The notes: generated by a model from the letters alone, not told the origin. A stretch of 64,000 bases of DNA from Panulirus ornatus (GCF_036320965.1 NC_092231.1:26171894-26235893), one strand, 5' to 3'. Counted from the first letter of the stretch, positions 22,330 through 34,913 are shown. A program made the numbers and translations.

Positions 22330-25300
22330 GTGAGGCAAGACCCAGTATGAGAGAAGAACCAGCGTGAGGCAAGACCCAGTATGAGAGAAGAACCAGCGTG
22401 AGGCAAGACCCAGTATGAGAGAAGAACCAGCGTGAGGCAAGATCCAGTGCCAGACGAGGCCCAGCGTGAGGCAAGACCCAGTATGAGAGAAGAACCAGCG
22501 TGAGGCAAGATCCAGTGCCAGACGAGGCCCAGCGTGAGGCAAGACCCAGCTTGAGGCAAGACCCAGTATGAGAGAAGAACCAGCGTGAGGCAAGACCCAG
22601 CTTGAGGCAAGACCCAGCTTGAGGCAAGACCCAGTATGAGAGAAGAACCAGCGTGAGGCAAGATCCAGTGCCAGACGAGGCCCAGCGTGAGGCAAGACCC
22701 AGTATGAGAGAAGAACCAGCGTGAGGCAAGACCCAGTATGAGAGAAGAACCAGCGTGAGGCAAGACCCAGCTTGAGGCAAGACCCAGCTTGAGGCAAGAC
22801 CCAGCTTGAGGCAAGACCCAGCTTGAGGCAAGACCCAGCTTGAGGCAAGACCCAGCTTGAGGCAAGACCCAGTATGAGAGAAGAACCAGCGTGAGGCAAG
22901 ACCCAGCTTGAGGCAAGACCCAGCTTGAGGCAAGACCCAGCTTGAGGCAAGACCCAGCTTGAGGCAAGACCCAGTATGAGAGAAGAACCAGCGTGAGGCA
23001 AGACCCAGTATGAGAGAAGAACCAGCGTGAGGCAAGACCCAGCTTGAGGCAAGACCCAGCTTGAGGCAAGACCCAGCTTGAGGCAAGACCCAGCTTGAGG
23101 CAAGACCCAGTATGAGAGAAGAACCAGCGTGAGGCAAGATCCAGTGCCAGACGAGGCCCAGCGTGAGGCAAGACCCAGTATGAGAGAAGAACCAGCGTGA
23201 GGCAAGACCCAGCTTGAGGCAAGACCCAGTATGAGAGAAGAACCAGCGTGAGGCAAGACCCAGCTTGAGGCAAGACCCAGCTTGAGGCAAGACCCAGCTT
23301 GAGGCAAGACCCAGCTTGAGGCAAGACCCAGCTTGAGGCAAGACCCAGCTTGAGGCAAGACCCAGTATGAGAGAAGAACCAGCGTGAGGCAAGACCCAGT
23401 ATGAGAGAAGAACCAGCGTGAGGCAAGACCCAGTATGAGAGAAGAACCAGCGTGAGGCAAGACCCAGCTTGAGGCAAGACCCAGCTTGAGGCAAGACCCA
23501 GTATGAGAGAAGAACCAGCGTGAGGCAAGATCCAGTGCCAGACGAGGCCCAGCGTGAGGCAAGACCCAGCTTGAGGCAAGACCCAGTATGAGAGAAGAAC
23601 CAGCGTGAGGCAAGACCCAGTATGAGAGAAGAACCAGCGTGAGGCAAGACCCAGTATGAGAGAAGAACCAGCGTGAGGCAAGACCCAGCTTGAGGCAAGA
23701 CCCAGCTTGAGGCAAGACCCAGTATGAGAGAAGAACCAGCGTGAGGCAAGACCCAGTATGAGAGAAGAACCAGCGTGAGGCAAGACCCAGTATGAGAGAA
23801 GAACCAGCGTGAGGCAAGATCCAGTGCCAGACGAGGCCCAGCGTGAGGCAAGATCCAGTGCCAGACGAGGCCCAGCGTGAGGCAAGACCCAGTATGAGAG
23901 AAGAACCAGCGTGAGGCAAGACCCAGTATGAGAGAAGAACCAGCGTGAGGCAAGATCCAGTGCCAGACGAGGCCCAGCGTGAGGCAAGACCCAGCGTGAG
24001 GCAAGACCCAGTATGAGAGAAGAACCAGCGTGAGGCAAGACCCAGCTTGAGGCAAGACCCAGCTTGAGGCAAGACCCAGCTTGAGGCAAGACCCAGTATG
24101 AGAGAAGAACCAGCGTGAGGCAAGACCCAGTATGAGAGAAGAACCAGCGTGAGGCAAGACCCAGCTTGAGGCAAGACCCAGTATGAGAGAAGAACCAGCG
24201 TGAGGCAAGACCCAGTATGAGAGAAGAACCAGCGTGAGGCAAGACCCAGCTTGAGGCAAGACCCAGTATGAGAGAAGAACCAGCGTGAGGCAAGACCCAG
24301 CTTGAGGCAAGACCCAGTATGAGAGAAGAACCAGCGTGAGGCAAGATCCAGTGCCAGACGAGGCCCAGCGTGAGGCAAGACCCAGTATGAGAGAAGAACC
24401 AGCGTGAGGCAAGACCCAGCTTGAGGCAAGACCCAGTATGAGAGAAGAACCAGCGTGAGGCAAGACCCAGTATGAGAGAAGAACCAGCGTGAGGCAAGAC
24501 CCAGTATGAGAGAAGAACCAGCGTGAGGCAAGACCCAGTATGAGAGAAGAACCAGCGTGAGGCAAGATCCAGTGCCAGACGAGGCCCAGCGTGAGGCAAG
24601 ATCCAGTGCCAGACGAGGCCCAGCGTGAGGCAAGACCCAGCTTGAGGCAAGACCCAGTATGAGAGAAGAACCAGCGTGAGGCAAGACCCAGTATGAGAGA
24701 AGAACCAGCGTGAGGCAAGACCCAGCTTGAGGCAAGACCCAGTGTGAGGCAAAGCTCAGCGTGAGGCAAGACCCAGCTTGAGGCAAGACCCAGTATGAGA
24801 GAAGAACCAGCGTGAGGCAAGACCCAGTATGAGAGAAGAACCAGCGTGAGGCAAGACCCAGCTTGAGGCAAGACCCAGCTTGAGGCAAGACCCAGCTTGA
24901 GGCAAGACCCAGTATGAGAGAAGAACCAGCGTGAGGCAAGACCCAGTATGAGAGAAGAACCAGCGTGAGGCAAGACCCAGCTTGAGGCAAGACCCAGTAT
25001 GAGAGAAGAACCAGCGTGAGGCAAGACCCAGCTTGAGGCAAGACCCAGCTTGAGGCAAGACCCAGTATGAGAGAAGAACCAGCGTGAGGCAAGATCCAGT
25101 GCCAGACGAGGCCCAGCGTGAGGCAAGACCCAGCTTGAGGCAAGACCCAGCTTGAGGCAAGACCCAGTATGAGAGAAGAACCAGCGTGAGGCAAGACCCA
25201 GCTTGAGGCAAGACCCAGCTTGAGGCAAGACCCAGTATGAGAGAAGAACCAGCGTGAGGCAAGACCCAGTATGAGAGAAGAACCAGCGTGAGGCAAGACC

Positions 25301-25850
25301 CAGTATGAGAGAAGAACCAGCGTGAGGCAAGACCCAGTATGAGAGAAGAACCAGCGTGAGGCAAGACCCAGCTTGAGGCAAGATCCAGGATGAGGCAGAA
25401 CCCAGCGTGAGGCAAGACCCAGTGTGAGGCAAAGCTCAGCGTGAGGCAAGACCCAGTGTGAGACAAGGCCTAGCGTGAGGCAAGACCCAGTATGAGAGAA
25501 GAACCAGCGTGAGGCAAGATCCAGTGCCAGACGAGGCCCAGCGTGAGGCAAGACCCAGCTTGAGGCAAGACCCAGTATGAGAGAAGAACCAGCGTGAGGC
25601 AAGATCCAGTGCCAGACGAGGCCCAGCGTGAGGCAAGACCCAGCATGAGGCAAGACCCAGTATGAGAGAAGAACCAGCGTGAGGCAAGATCCAGTGCCAG
25701 ACGAGGCCCAGCGTGAGGCAAGACCCAGCTTGAGGCAAGACCCAGTGCGAGACAAAATCCAGCGTGAGGCAAGACCCAGTGCGAGACGAGGCCCAGCGTG
25801 AGCCAATACCCAGCGTGAGGCAAGACCCAGCGTGAGGCAAGCGCTGTGTT
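22330..25850. repeat. 3.5-kb satellite-like array of a 17-bp unit
   Basis: The largest repeat here, about 200 tandem 17-bp units. Three blocks are mixed. The first is a single unit, GAGGCAAGACCCAGCTT. The second is a 34-bp dimer, GAGGCAAGACCCAGTAT plus GAGAGAAGAACCAGCGT. The third is a 34-bp dimer, GAGGCAAGATCCAGTGC plus CAGACGAGGCCCAGCGT. Blocks are almost identical internally but their order is irregular, with no fixed higher-order period. The right end (25380-25850) holds more variant units, as expected of an array edge. Seventeen is not divisible by three and the unit has no minus-strand stop in any frame, so all three minus frames stay open (up to 1264 codons) and repeat the same 17-residue peptide. 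No protein is called. Confidence 0.97.
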
Positions 25851-26279
25851 GAGGTAAGGTATAGTAAGGTTGTTGCCTCAGTAGTTGAAGCATTGTATGG
25901 GGCCAGTTGATGAGTGTCGTTGTCGTGTGAGTTTCATCAGCCGTGGTTGATATAAACTGGATTAATGACACAGACTTCGACAGAAAACTGAAGATAGTCA
26001 GATCGCTCATTGGTTCCGATATTGTGTTGTTCATTGATATACTGGCTCAACTGTATCCAGGTAGTGTCCGGAAAAAATGACATTTTAACTCTGAAAACTG
26101 GTGGGATCAGTTTCGATGTAGGCAGGGTGTATGGCAAGTAGAATGTGTGTCATTTAGAGTGTATGGCATTAAGAAATATATATTTATCCCACATTGCATG
26201 GACACTGGTAGATACGAAAGTTGTTCCAGTAATGGATAGAATAGAAGAATTTATTGCAAGAGAATTTTCTTCAATATAG
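25851..26279. other. Unassigned sequence
   Basis: Low-copy sequence right of the 17-bp array. No gene or repeat recognised. Confidence 0.5.
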
Positions 26280-26505
26280 GATAACAGTCGAAGTATAGAA
26301 TGCCATAGTTGTAGTAGAGAATGCCGTAGTTTAAGTATGGAATACCGTAATTGAAATAGAGAACACCATGGTTGAAGTATAGAACACCATGGTTGGAGTA
26401 TAGAACACCATGGTTGAAGTATAGAACACCATGGTTGAAGTATAGAACACCATGGTTGAAGTATAGAACACCATGGTTGAAGTATAGAACACTATGGTAG
26501 TAATG
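26280..26505. repeat. 21-bp tandem array (CCATGGTTGAAGTATAGAAC type)
   Basis: About ten units with CACCATGGTTGAAGTATAGA, tight at 26360-26490 and diverging to the left. The unit has the same 21-bp length as the dispersed palindromic family but its sequence is unrelated. Confidence 0.9.
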
Positions 26506-28285
26506 GTTCACATCATGAACTCATCCTGTACACTGTAATGATTCGTGTGGGAAGACAACCAACTTTACACTGCAAGATTTCGTCAGTCTTGATTGAAAAT
26601 GTGAGGAACAGTAGACCAGATTTATGGTAACGAGTCTGACCTTTCGCCTCTTAGAACATCAATAAAAACAGAATAAAAAAGTTCGAAAATATATATCAAT
26701 ATGTAATGATAAGTACATGACCAACGTGTCTGTGAGAATTGACCCTGAGTACACCCAAGAAGTACTGTATCATTACGGACGGGTCTGAGGGATCTCAAAC
26801 TCGCCTTCTGTTGCATGGGTCGGGTTGGTATGCGTGAATGTGAGGCGCGTTTCTTCATTGTTAGGGAGGCTATTCTGTATAGTAATCACTCGAGAAATAG
26901 AAGAATATAATATGTATTTTAGCTCTTTGAAAACTGTATCCTCTGTGCTGTGTACTTTGCATTACGACTTAGGTTAGAACTCTATATGTATATGTAAGGA
27001 GAGGGATTCCAGTGTGAGGCCAGGCCCAAGAGTCATTGTCCATATCCTTTCTCCGTTGTCATGTTGTCTGTAAAAGAATATTAAGCATCAAGTCCGTCGG
27101 CCCCAAAATGAAGGAAGGAACGACGCAAATTAGATTGATGGAGAGAAGAAGAAGAAGAGGAAACTTAGCAGAACAGTATGAGTTCCTGTGGGAGACGTAA
27201 CTCGCTCGAAACATAAACACGTGTGGAAATGTTTGGATTCTTTTCGGTCAGGGTTGGTAGGGCAAGTACCGCTGTCGCCGGGCAAGATATGAGGACTGAA
27301 ATAACGTGGAATGAATTGTTAATGTAAGCATCAAACTATCGTATGAAAGCTCTGGTGGAGGCGAGGGGGAGAACGTGTTGCTGAATAGATGCCGGCAGAT
27401 CCTTGTACAGATTGTCAACAAGGCTTGTGGTGGGTTCTAAGTCGAGCGTGATAAAGAGGGAGGGTTTGTGGTCCAGTGCCGAGTTGAACGCGGCGTCTGG
27501 CGTCGCTCTGTGTGTGTGTGTGTGTGTGTGTGTAGGGCAAGTTTAACACGGCGTGTCGCTGTGAGTGGAATCGTTGAGGAAAGTTGAGCACGGTCCGTCA
27601 CAGTCATTTGTGGCGTATTCGAAATATGGCGTAAAACAGACCCACTGTAGATCGGTTATACATTAACACTGAAACGCCGTGAATATCCCGGGGGAATATT
27701 TGTTCTAAAGAAATGAAATTAAGGGTAAACTGAGATAATATTCCCACTGGAGGACGTCAGCCCGGGAGAAAAAAAAGGAATGAATTTGTGAGGAATGACA
27801 GCGGAAAGATCAATACAAACGTGCGACTCTTAATATTACTGGGTGGAAGGTAGTGTGTGGGGTTATCGTGATCGGGGAGGCAAATCGGGAATGATCTTCG
27901 TCATTATCGGGGATTGGCGGAGGGGAGGAGGAAGTAACTAGGTCCAGTATAATTAGGTAATCACCGATTACAAACTTGCGTGTCTGAGGCGTGTAGTGTA
28001 GGTCAAGGTGACCCACTGTATGGTACAGTACAGAAGCGCTCAGCATCACGTGCAAACTCGCGTGACCGGACGTCAGATGGTGACTGAAACCTGGTCTCTA
28101 ACCAAGGTGAGGACATGGACACTATACTGTGAGAAAATAAACTGGAATAAATCGGCAAAGGATTTATTTGACGCTGTATCTGGAGGAAGGTTACCTTTGA
28201 GGATAGTGATGAAGATGTTGATTAATTAAATGTTTTGGGTGGTACTAACATGTAGGTGGAAGCGAAAGAAAAATATGATTAAGAG

Positions 28286-28288
<3 letters not shown>
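26506..28288. other. Unassigned low-copy sequence
   Basis: About 1.8 kb of mixed sequence with a short (GT)n at about 27511-27532. All frames are under about 85 codons and none shows a family motif. One of the less repetitive stretches of the window. Confidence 0.5.

Positions 28289-28363
<75 letters not shown>
28289..28363. repeat. (AT)n microsatellite
   Basis: About 75 bp of pure AT. Confidence 0.97.
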
Positions 28364-28365
<2 letters not shown>

Positions 28366-28580
28366 AACAATGATGAGAATAAATTTCTACTGATGGTACT
28401 TATAGATTCTGGTATGAAAGGAAATAAATTACGGAACACATTAATAACACCAAACAGTTGTGGTGGTGGTGGTGTAGGAAGATGGGAAATTGCATTTTTT
28501 TATTATTAATGAAAAATATTAGTGGACAAATATTTTATGTTGTGCAGGGGAGTGGGGGCGAGAATGTAGTGGAAGATAAG

Positions 28581-28696
<116 letters not shown>

Positions 28697-28959
28697 TGCT
28701 GGTTCTTAGAGGTGGAAGGATGTTTGCCATCGTTTACCAGAGGATCCTAACGACCCCATTCGCTTGTTAGCTCGCCACCAGGAGATCCCAGAGGAACTCT
28801 AATCATGACTGACGTTGTGGCCTGACCATCTGTCTCGTTCCTTCCTATTGTTTGTCTCCGTCATTGTTGATGTATGGACCACGTCTGTACTGGTGCAGTA
28901 AGTCAGTGGGAGATGTACAAATTTATTATGACGTGCCGTTAATAATGATTCTCTCGCTC

Positions 28960-28964
<5 letters not shown>

Positions 28965-29040
<76 letters not shown>
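28965..29040. repeat. (TA)n microsatellite
   Basis: About 76 bp of TA. It lies at the presumed 3' side of the minus-strand fragment at 29100-29480. Confidence 0.97.
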
Positions 29041-29051
<11 letters not shown>

Positions 29052-29099
29052 ATAAAGAGTTGTTGTTCTCCGCCTGCTCGAGGTGACACCATAATTCAA

Positions 29100-29480
29100 A
29101 CGTCACCTTTGGCGAAGCTGTATCTTCGGGTGTACAGCCTCGTTAAAGAACTTCTCACTGCAGAAGCGCCAACACACCTCCCTGCTGCTGGATTGATAGC
29201 AGTCAAAGGCTGAACATTTACGGAGAAAATGCACAAAATATTGACCACGTTCGGGGGGGTTCAACTGACACTCTAGGCAGATGCGACGTTTGAGGTTTAT
29301 ATACAGCCGTCTGACAGCTGATGACGTCCACAGTGGTTTGGTTGAGGCTATTCCTGCAGCGGTCTTTACGAACTCTGATGAGCACGATGGGGTTGCGTTA
29401 GCCGAACTGCAACTTGGGGACGAAGTGTCTCGGGTGGCAGGTGTTGACGGTGGCGAGAACTCACCTCTATGATGAGATGC
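29100..29480 (-). pseudogene. Possible non-LTR retrotransposon C-terminal end
   Basis: A 154-codon minus-strand frame (29103-29567) ends with CLECQLNPPERGQYFVHFLR followed by KCSAF. The spacing C-x2-C-(about 12)-H-x4-C resembles the zinc-knuckle-like segment (C..C.....H.....C) near the end of many jockey- and CR1-type LINE proteins. In another frame LPPETLRP and KLQFG...NPIVLIRVRKD recall the segment before it. A TA tract follows on the 3' side, as at other LINE ends here. The match is weak and frameshifted, so a chance frame remains possible. Confidence 0.4.
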
Positions 29481-30630
29481 ACTTGATGACTGTGTATGAT
29501 ATAAATTACTACATACAGCTGGAGTAATGTGAACTAGGGAGTTCCAGTCACCATCTACACTGTTCACCTCACCAAGTTTCAGCTTCGTCGTCAGGTCTAA
29601 GATCTGCCTTCAAAATGCAAGATGTCTCCCTCAGGGGTCACCCCCTCCCAACTCCCCCAGGTCAAGACTCTTCCCCCCCCCCCCAGACTTGCTCCCCTTC
29701 CCTCTCCACCTGTCGCCCCGTCAAACCCCCCCCCCCCCCCCGGGCCAGGCTTCTGACCAAAACTGAAATGATAGGTATTAATACTGCTCCCTCGCCGTGG
29801 GGCTCATTTGCATATTCCTGAAATATATCCAGGGGCCGAGTCCTCTCCATAACCCGTTATGTAAATATGCCGCCAATATTCTGTTAAAAGATCGCCGCTG
29901 CACAAAAGGGTTCCTGAGATCAAGGCGAGGACATGCAGGCCATCTGCCGGAGTAAAGAATTTTTCCCCTCTTTTAAGGGAACGTTTTTTTCCCCTGTCTC
30001 TCTTTCTCTTTACGGAAAAGCAACATTTGTATCTCGCTGTTGGGCCCCGTTGAACGAGAGGGTAGGGGGAATGTGGGGGGAGGAGGGAGTCTGGCGGGGG
30101 AAATAATAACAAAGGGAATAGATTCGAGATTGGTAAACAAAGGATTGTTATGAGGGAGAGCAGGCTGGTCGCCTACAGTCTCTGGAAGATAAACAAAAGG
30201 AGTAACCACAGGATAAACGATCGGGATATGAAAACAAAGAAAAATGGTCGGGAGGAGGGGAGGTGTTGCTGGAGATAGAGGAAATAGGATCTGAATATGA
30301 AACCAAAGGAACATCCCGAGGAGGGTGGATGGATGGAGGAGGGGGACTGCATCAGAGGGACGGTGGATTGTGTGTGGATGTTACCGGACAAAAGGTTATC
30401 ACCATGGTAACACTAGCCTACACACGGACCAGCTCGTGTATTGTAAATGTGTGAAGGTAGAATTGTCGTATATACGTACTGGGGTGTCTCTGTGTATGTT
30501 CGAGTTGTTTGGAAGGTCTGAACGTAAAGGTGATAATCACATGTCGAAATATTTTCCCGTAACGTTTATAACGAAACATACGATCTTAAGAGCATATTTT
30601 ATAACTCTGAATGTACTGAAATAGTACTTT
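29481..30630. other. Low-copy stretch with C-runs
   Basis: C-runs lie at about 29672-29683 and 29727-29740. A moderately GC-balanced piece at 29740-29930 contains ATTTGCAT and ATGTAAATA octamer/forkhead-like words. No gene recognised. Confidence 0.45.
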
Positions 30631-30639
30631 TCAACACAA

Positions 30640-31251
30640 TAGAAATATTTTCATATATAGCTGCGGGGAATAATATGTTGTGTGGTGATTTTGGAGCGAC
30701 ATGTTGAAGGAAGTTGATGGGGGTCTCTGGGAAAGTATAGGAGGGGTTGTGGTGTCATATTCCTCCCACTGTGGGTCATTAGCATCATTGTCATCACCTT
30801 CCTCAGGTGATGTCACCACTGGAGGAGGTCTTCGTCGGAAGAGAAAGGCTAACACTGATTGTCTTGCTCGTTTTTCTTCTTGATTTGCAGCTCCTTGTAG
30901 TACTAAGGGGTGACCGCCGCCTCCGTCAGCCTGCGTCATGACTGGGGTTATTGCCTGATGTGATTTCTGTAGCATCCACGACACATTAGGGAAAGTCAAG
31001 ACAAGTTGGTCTTCAGTCAGCTAACGCGAAGTGAGTCGATCTTTTTTTCTACTCTCGTCTTCCTCTCCGTCAGCACACTTTTGTGATAACTGTATTATCA
31101 TGCTGTCGATCAGGTCTTCACCATGTAAGTTTAACACCTCAACAGGGTCTCAGTTCTTCGGCAGACTACATAACCACTTACATGCGCCAGGCTTACAGAA
31201 TTTTCCGGAATGATTTGTGGACTGTCACCTGCAGGAAAATCTGGAAAGTCG

Positions 31252-31310
<59 letters not shown>

Positions 31311-32350
31311 GCCAGAACCTCCTCTTAGCACGCCATTCGCAGTCGTCTCTTGAATTTCTTTTCCAGAACTTGTCGTGTTGTCGACAACATTCATGATTTT
31401 AGATGAGTGCCAGCGTTCCCGAGTTGTTGGCTTGCCCTCCTCCCTCAGGGTGGCTCTTATCAGTTGGCGAAAAGTTCTAAGATAGTTGACCCTGAAGGTG
31501 GCGATTATCCCTTGATCCATGGGCTGGGGCAAGGAAGTGGTGTCTTCAGATATATGTGACACACCCACCTGTGGGCACACATCACCTAGATTCACTTGGT
31601 GGCATGCAACATTATTCAGCGTAAATAATGCCTTGTTGTCGACGTTTTTAGTGCGATAGTAACCCTTGTCGTCAGGGTAAAGGGAGTCAAGAGCCATAAA
31701 TACATAATGGAGTCCACGCCTTCTTGCTCGAACACCATTGCACCGGAGTCCTTCAGAACCATGGGAATTTAGGAACGGTACACTAATAAGGACTTCATCT
31801 TGGTATCTCCTGCAGCATTGCCACGCAGAAGGAGCGTCAAACGATCTTTATTCTGTGCTGGAAGACCAGACGCAGACTTTTCTTCCCTGGAACTAAAAAT
31901 TTCTTGCTGGCACACGCTGCCAGCACAGACCCGTCTCATCATGACTAAACACCTGCTGGGGTGTATACCCACCACCTTCACTTATCTTTCATCCTGCAGT
32001 TTATTCTGTTGCGGCTTAAGCGTCAGCATGTACAGCTTCCCCAGCTGTCATAATGATGTGTTGCTCATGTCGGTTCTTGAACCTATCAGACTACCTTCTG
32101 CTGGCTCGAGTCTTCTCTTCGTCCATTCCTCTTATCGTCAGTGATCTTTGTCTTCTCTGGAATCATCGGTGTGTTGAGCGTCATAATACGATGATTTCTA
32201 CTTTCAGTCCAGACACACTGCATGAGTTCCATGGTTTCCGTCAAATCACTCCCCCACCCTCCACCCTTTTTTTCTTTTGCTCAACAATGGCCACTGTAGA
32301 GGGAACTTGTAATGGAGCCTTATGTATGTTGGCTGCATTTGTGGCCAGTG
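30640..32350 (-). pseudogene. Tigger/pogo-type DDE transposase, decayed
   Basis: A DNA transposon of the Tc1/mariner-pogo superfamily (Tigger, CENP-B-related) whose transposase would cut and paste the element. Minus-strand pieces occur in transposase order. DRFKNRHEQHIIMTAGEAVH (about 32025-32085) is the end of the DNA-binding region. FSHDETGLCWQRVPARNF (about 31897-31949) holds the first catalytic D in the DETGL box. EEKSASGLPAQNKDRLTLLL then GNAAGDTKMKSLLV (about 31790-31875) follows. KALFTLNNVACHQ (about 31600-31640) sits where LDN.PGH is expected, with N in place of the second catalytic D. TSLPQPMDQGIIATF (about 31510-31555) holds the third. GEEDESR and LTEDQL with an acidic tail lie at 30640-31100. 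Frameshifts, an in-frame stop after ARNF, the D-to-N change and a (CA)n run at 31252-31308 make it inactive. Terminal inverted repeats were not found by eye. Confidence 0.85.
31252..31308. repeat. (CA)n microsatellite inside the transposase
   Basis: About 57 bp of CA interrupting the C-terminal part of the Tigger transposase remnant. Confidence 0.95.
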
Positions 32351-33100
32351 TCCATGCCTCTTGTTACCTGTAATGTAACATAAATTGATGATGGTTTTAC
32401 GGACTCTTATACCACTAGCGGCCCATTACATATGCTGGCCTCATTCCAGACATCATCACAGCAGGGAACACGTTGCGAACCGCTGAAGAATTTGACGAAA
32501 AGAAAAATAGAAAATGGGTCATACATTGTAAAGCGTAGTGGCAGACCCAAACGCTGGGGCTCGGCTTGTAAACAAGTGGTGAGGCTACGTAACGGGGCAA
32601 CCTAGGCACACACACCGCTACGGTAGCATATTGCCCCACGCTCAGACAGCTTCATGTGCTATTGTTGTCGTTCTTTTGATTTTCTACACCATAAGAAAAA
32701 GATATGAAACTTCAAAAACTTGACAAAATATACGAGACATAAACTGATCATGATTTTTGTATGACGAAGAACAAGTTCTCGTAGATCCAGTAGATATATA
32801 TCGAGGATTATAGTAAGAAAAGTTGTCTCGGAAATGAATAGGTCCTACAAATGTGAGGGATGTGGTAGATATATATGAGTCATATACGGAAAACGTATTT
32901 TTCAAAGTTAAAGGAAATAGCTTCAGGAAATAAAAGCCAGTCTGAGACAGAGGACGTTGACCCCGGAATTCAGACAACAATTGGTTGGACAGAAGAAAGG
33001 AAAATAAGAGAGTAACAGATAAATCTTGAGGTCAGACTCGGCAGACATTGACACAGTAAATAGAAAATACATTTAAGATATCAAAGTTGAAAGATAACAT
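32351..33100. other. Possible 5' flank of the Tigger element
   Basis: No gene seen. The first several hundred bases may be the 5' part of the minus-strand Tigger element, but its end could not be fixed. Confidence 0.35.
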
Positions 33101-33370
33101 CTTGGAGGAAGGATTGAAAAATGATATGCTAAATAGAAGAATGATTGAAAAATTATTGGTTAGAAGAATGAAAGAAAAATAATAGCCTTTATTGATTGAA
33201 AAATGATAGCCTTGTGGGAAATGATTGAAAAACTATTGATTAGAAGAATGAAAGAAAAATAATAGCATTGATTGATTGGAAAATGATAGCCTCGTATGAA
33301 AGAAATATGATAGCCTTGATAGATTGAAAAATAACAGCCTACTTAGAACAGTGATTCAAAAATGATGGGT
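33100..33370. repeat. Degenerate A-rich tandem repeat
   Basis: Imperfect units with GATTGAAAAATGATAGCCTT and TAGAAGAATGAAAGAAAAAT recur at about 28-60 bp spacing. Confidence 0.65.
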
Positions 33371-34294
33371 TAGATAGAGGAATGAGAACATTTCCCTTCC
33401 AGACGAAGCATTCTGAATACCATCGCCAAAAGTGTAGCCGAGAAAACCTGTTTAGAAAATACTATTTCTACTCAGTTGTGTCTTGGGAAATTTATTCTTG
33501 CATTAATTGATTATATTCAGGGAAGTGTTCTCAGGAGCCGTTCTTCCGTTGAGAACCTCTGTCGATGGTGGCAGGATACCTGTGAATATCACGGTGGAGG
33601 TGGTGGTGGTGGTGGTGGGTGGTGGTTCCCATACCATGATATTGCGGTGTTGTCTCACACACCCACCCAGCCGGCTTTCCCCCAACCGAACCGGTTGGTT
33701 GGTTGGTCTTGGTGTAGCCTTCGGAAGGACGGGCTCCAACCACTTTGAAAATGTTTCCACCCGTCGTGCTCTGGACCGATCCGATTATATCGAGAGGTAT
33801 CGCCAAAAATATTAGACACAACAAAGAGAAAAGTTATAAAAACAAAGAGCCATTTTTTCCCCCTCTCTCTCTGTACTGCAAAGTAATGGGGGAAATGTTT
33901 TTCGACGGGGGACCTAAAACAACACTGGACAGGAAAGGACACCGAAGAACACCTATGAAAACAAAATAGAGGGAAAAAATAGGCGAGAATTGTCAACAGT
34001 ATGAGAATTGAACGAGCAGAAGTATACTCTGTCTGTACAAGATATAAAATAAGTTTGCATATATTTATCTTCAGAAGAGTTCACATGCGCAGTAAACGGT
34101 ACGAAATGGTAACTAGAAGAAAAGATAATAGTGTAGACGTTGTCATTATTGTAGTCATAAAGAAGTGGTGAGTGCACCTCCTTTCTCATAGACAACACTT
34201 AACTGAAAGAAGAGAAACAGTAGAGAATATATGTAGTGAAGAGGGGAATAAGAAGGAACGAGGCTAAGCCAGTCAGGGAGAGGGAGTCAGGTTC

Positions 34295-34298
<4 letters not shown>
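33371..34298. other. Unassigned low-copy sequence
   Basis: A GGTGGTGGTGG patch lies at 33595-33630. Frames up to 113 codons overlap on both strands and match no family. Confidence 0.45.

Positions 34299-34355
<57 letters not shown>
34299..34355. repeat. (TA)n microsatellite
   Basis: About 57 bp of TA. Confidence 0.97.
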
Positions 34356-34358
<3 letters not shown>

Positions 34359-34857
34359 AAGTAAATGTTACTTTTTTCTTCCTCACTACCTGGGTACAGA
34401 GGCGGCCTTTAGCCGAGGCAGGGGGAGGAGGGGGAGACATGAAGTGAAGGAAAAGACCTGGAGGGAGAGGTGGAAGTGACGGTGTTGAGCGGGGGATGCC
34501 CAACACCACCACCACTATCACTACCCCTTGCCCTCCCTACCACCAACACAGCCAGGTTCCATGCTCTTTAATGCGCCCCAGGGGAAGGATTGCGCGGGAA
34601 TCCTATTTGGAGGGGAAAGACGATCTCTGGACGATAATTTGTCTGTTTCCTCGATTGCCTTGTGGTGGGAGGGAGACCCAGCCTGGTGGGCCTCCACCTG
34701 CAGCGGACGCCCGTAAAGACCTGTGGATGAGGGAGGGAAGGAGCCGCCGCTGGGGAGGTGGGCCACCCTCGAGACGTAATGTCTCCCCAGCACTTGGTAG
34801 GATCCACCGCCACGTATAGCGGGCCATGATTGCTCTCTGATGCAGAGTGGTCCTGGG

Positions 34858-34913
34858 GAGGGAGGGAGGGGGGGGGGGTACCTAGGGGACAGCGGTGGGG
34901 GGGGGGGGGGGGG
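34858..34913. repeat. G-run cluster, G-quadruplex-prone
   Basis: GGGA repeats lead to runs of about 11 and 17 consecutive G on the plus strand within 56 bp. Four or more G-tracts make a G-quadruplex plausible by the usual sequence rule. Run lengths may be affected by assembly. Confidence 0.8.

Noticed and set aside
22240..26034. A 1264-codon minus-strand open frame, with other long frames in the same place
   Set aside because: It lies wholly on the 17-bp array; three registers are open and spell the same repeat, so openness reflects the lack of stops in the unit, not selection for a protein.
26622..26858. 78-codon minus frame considered as a retroelement fragment
   Set aside because: No ordered reverse transcriptase, integrase or endonuclease motif could be found around it.
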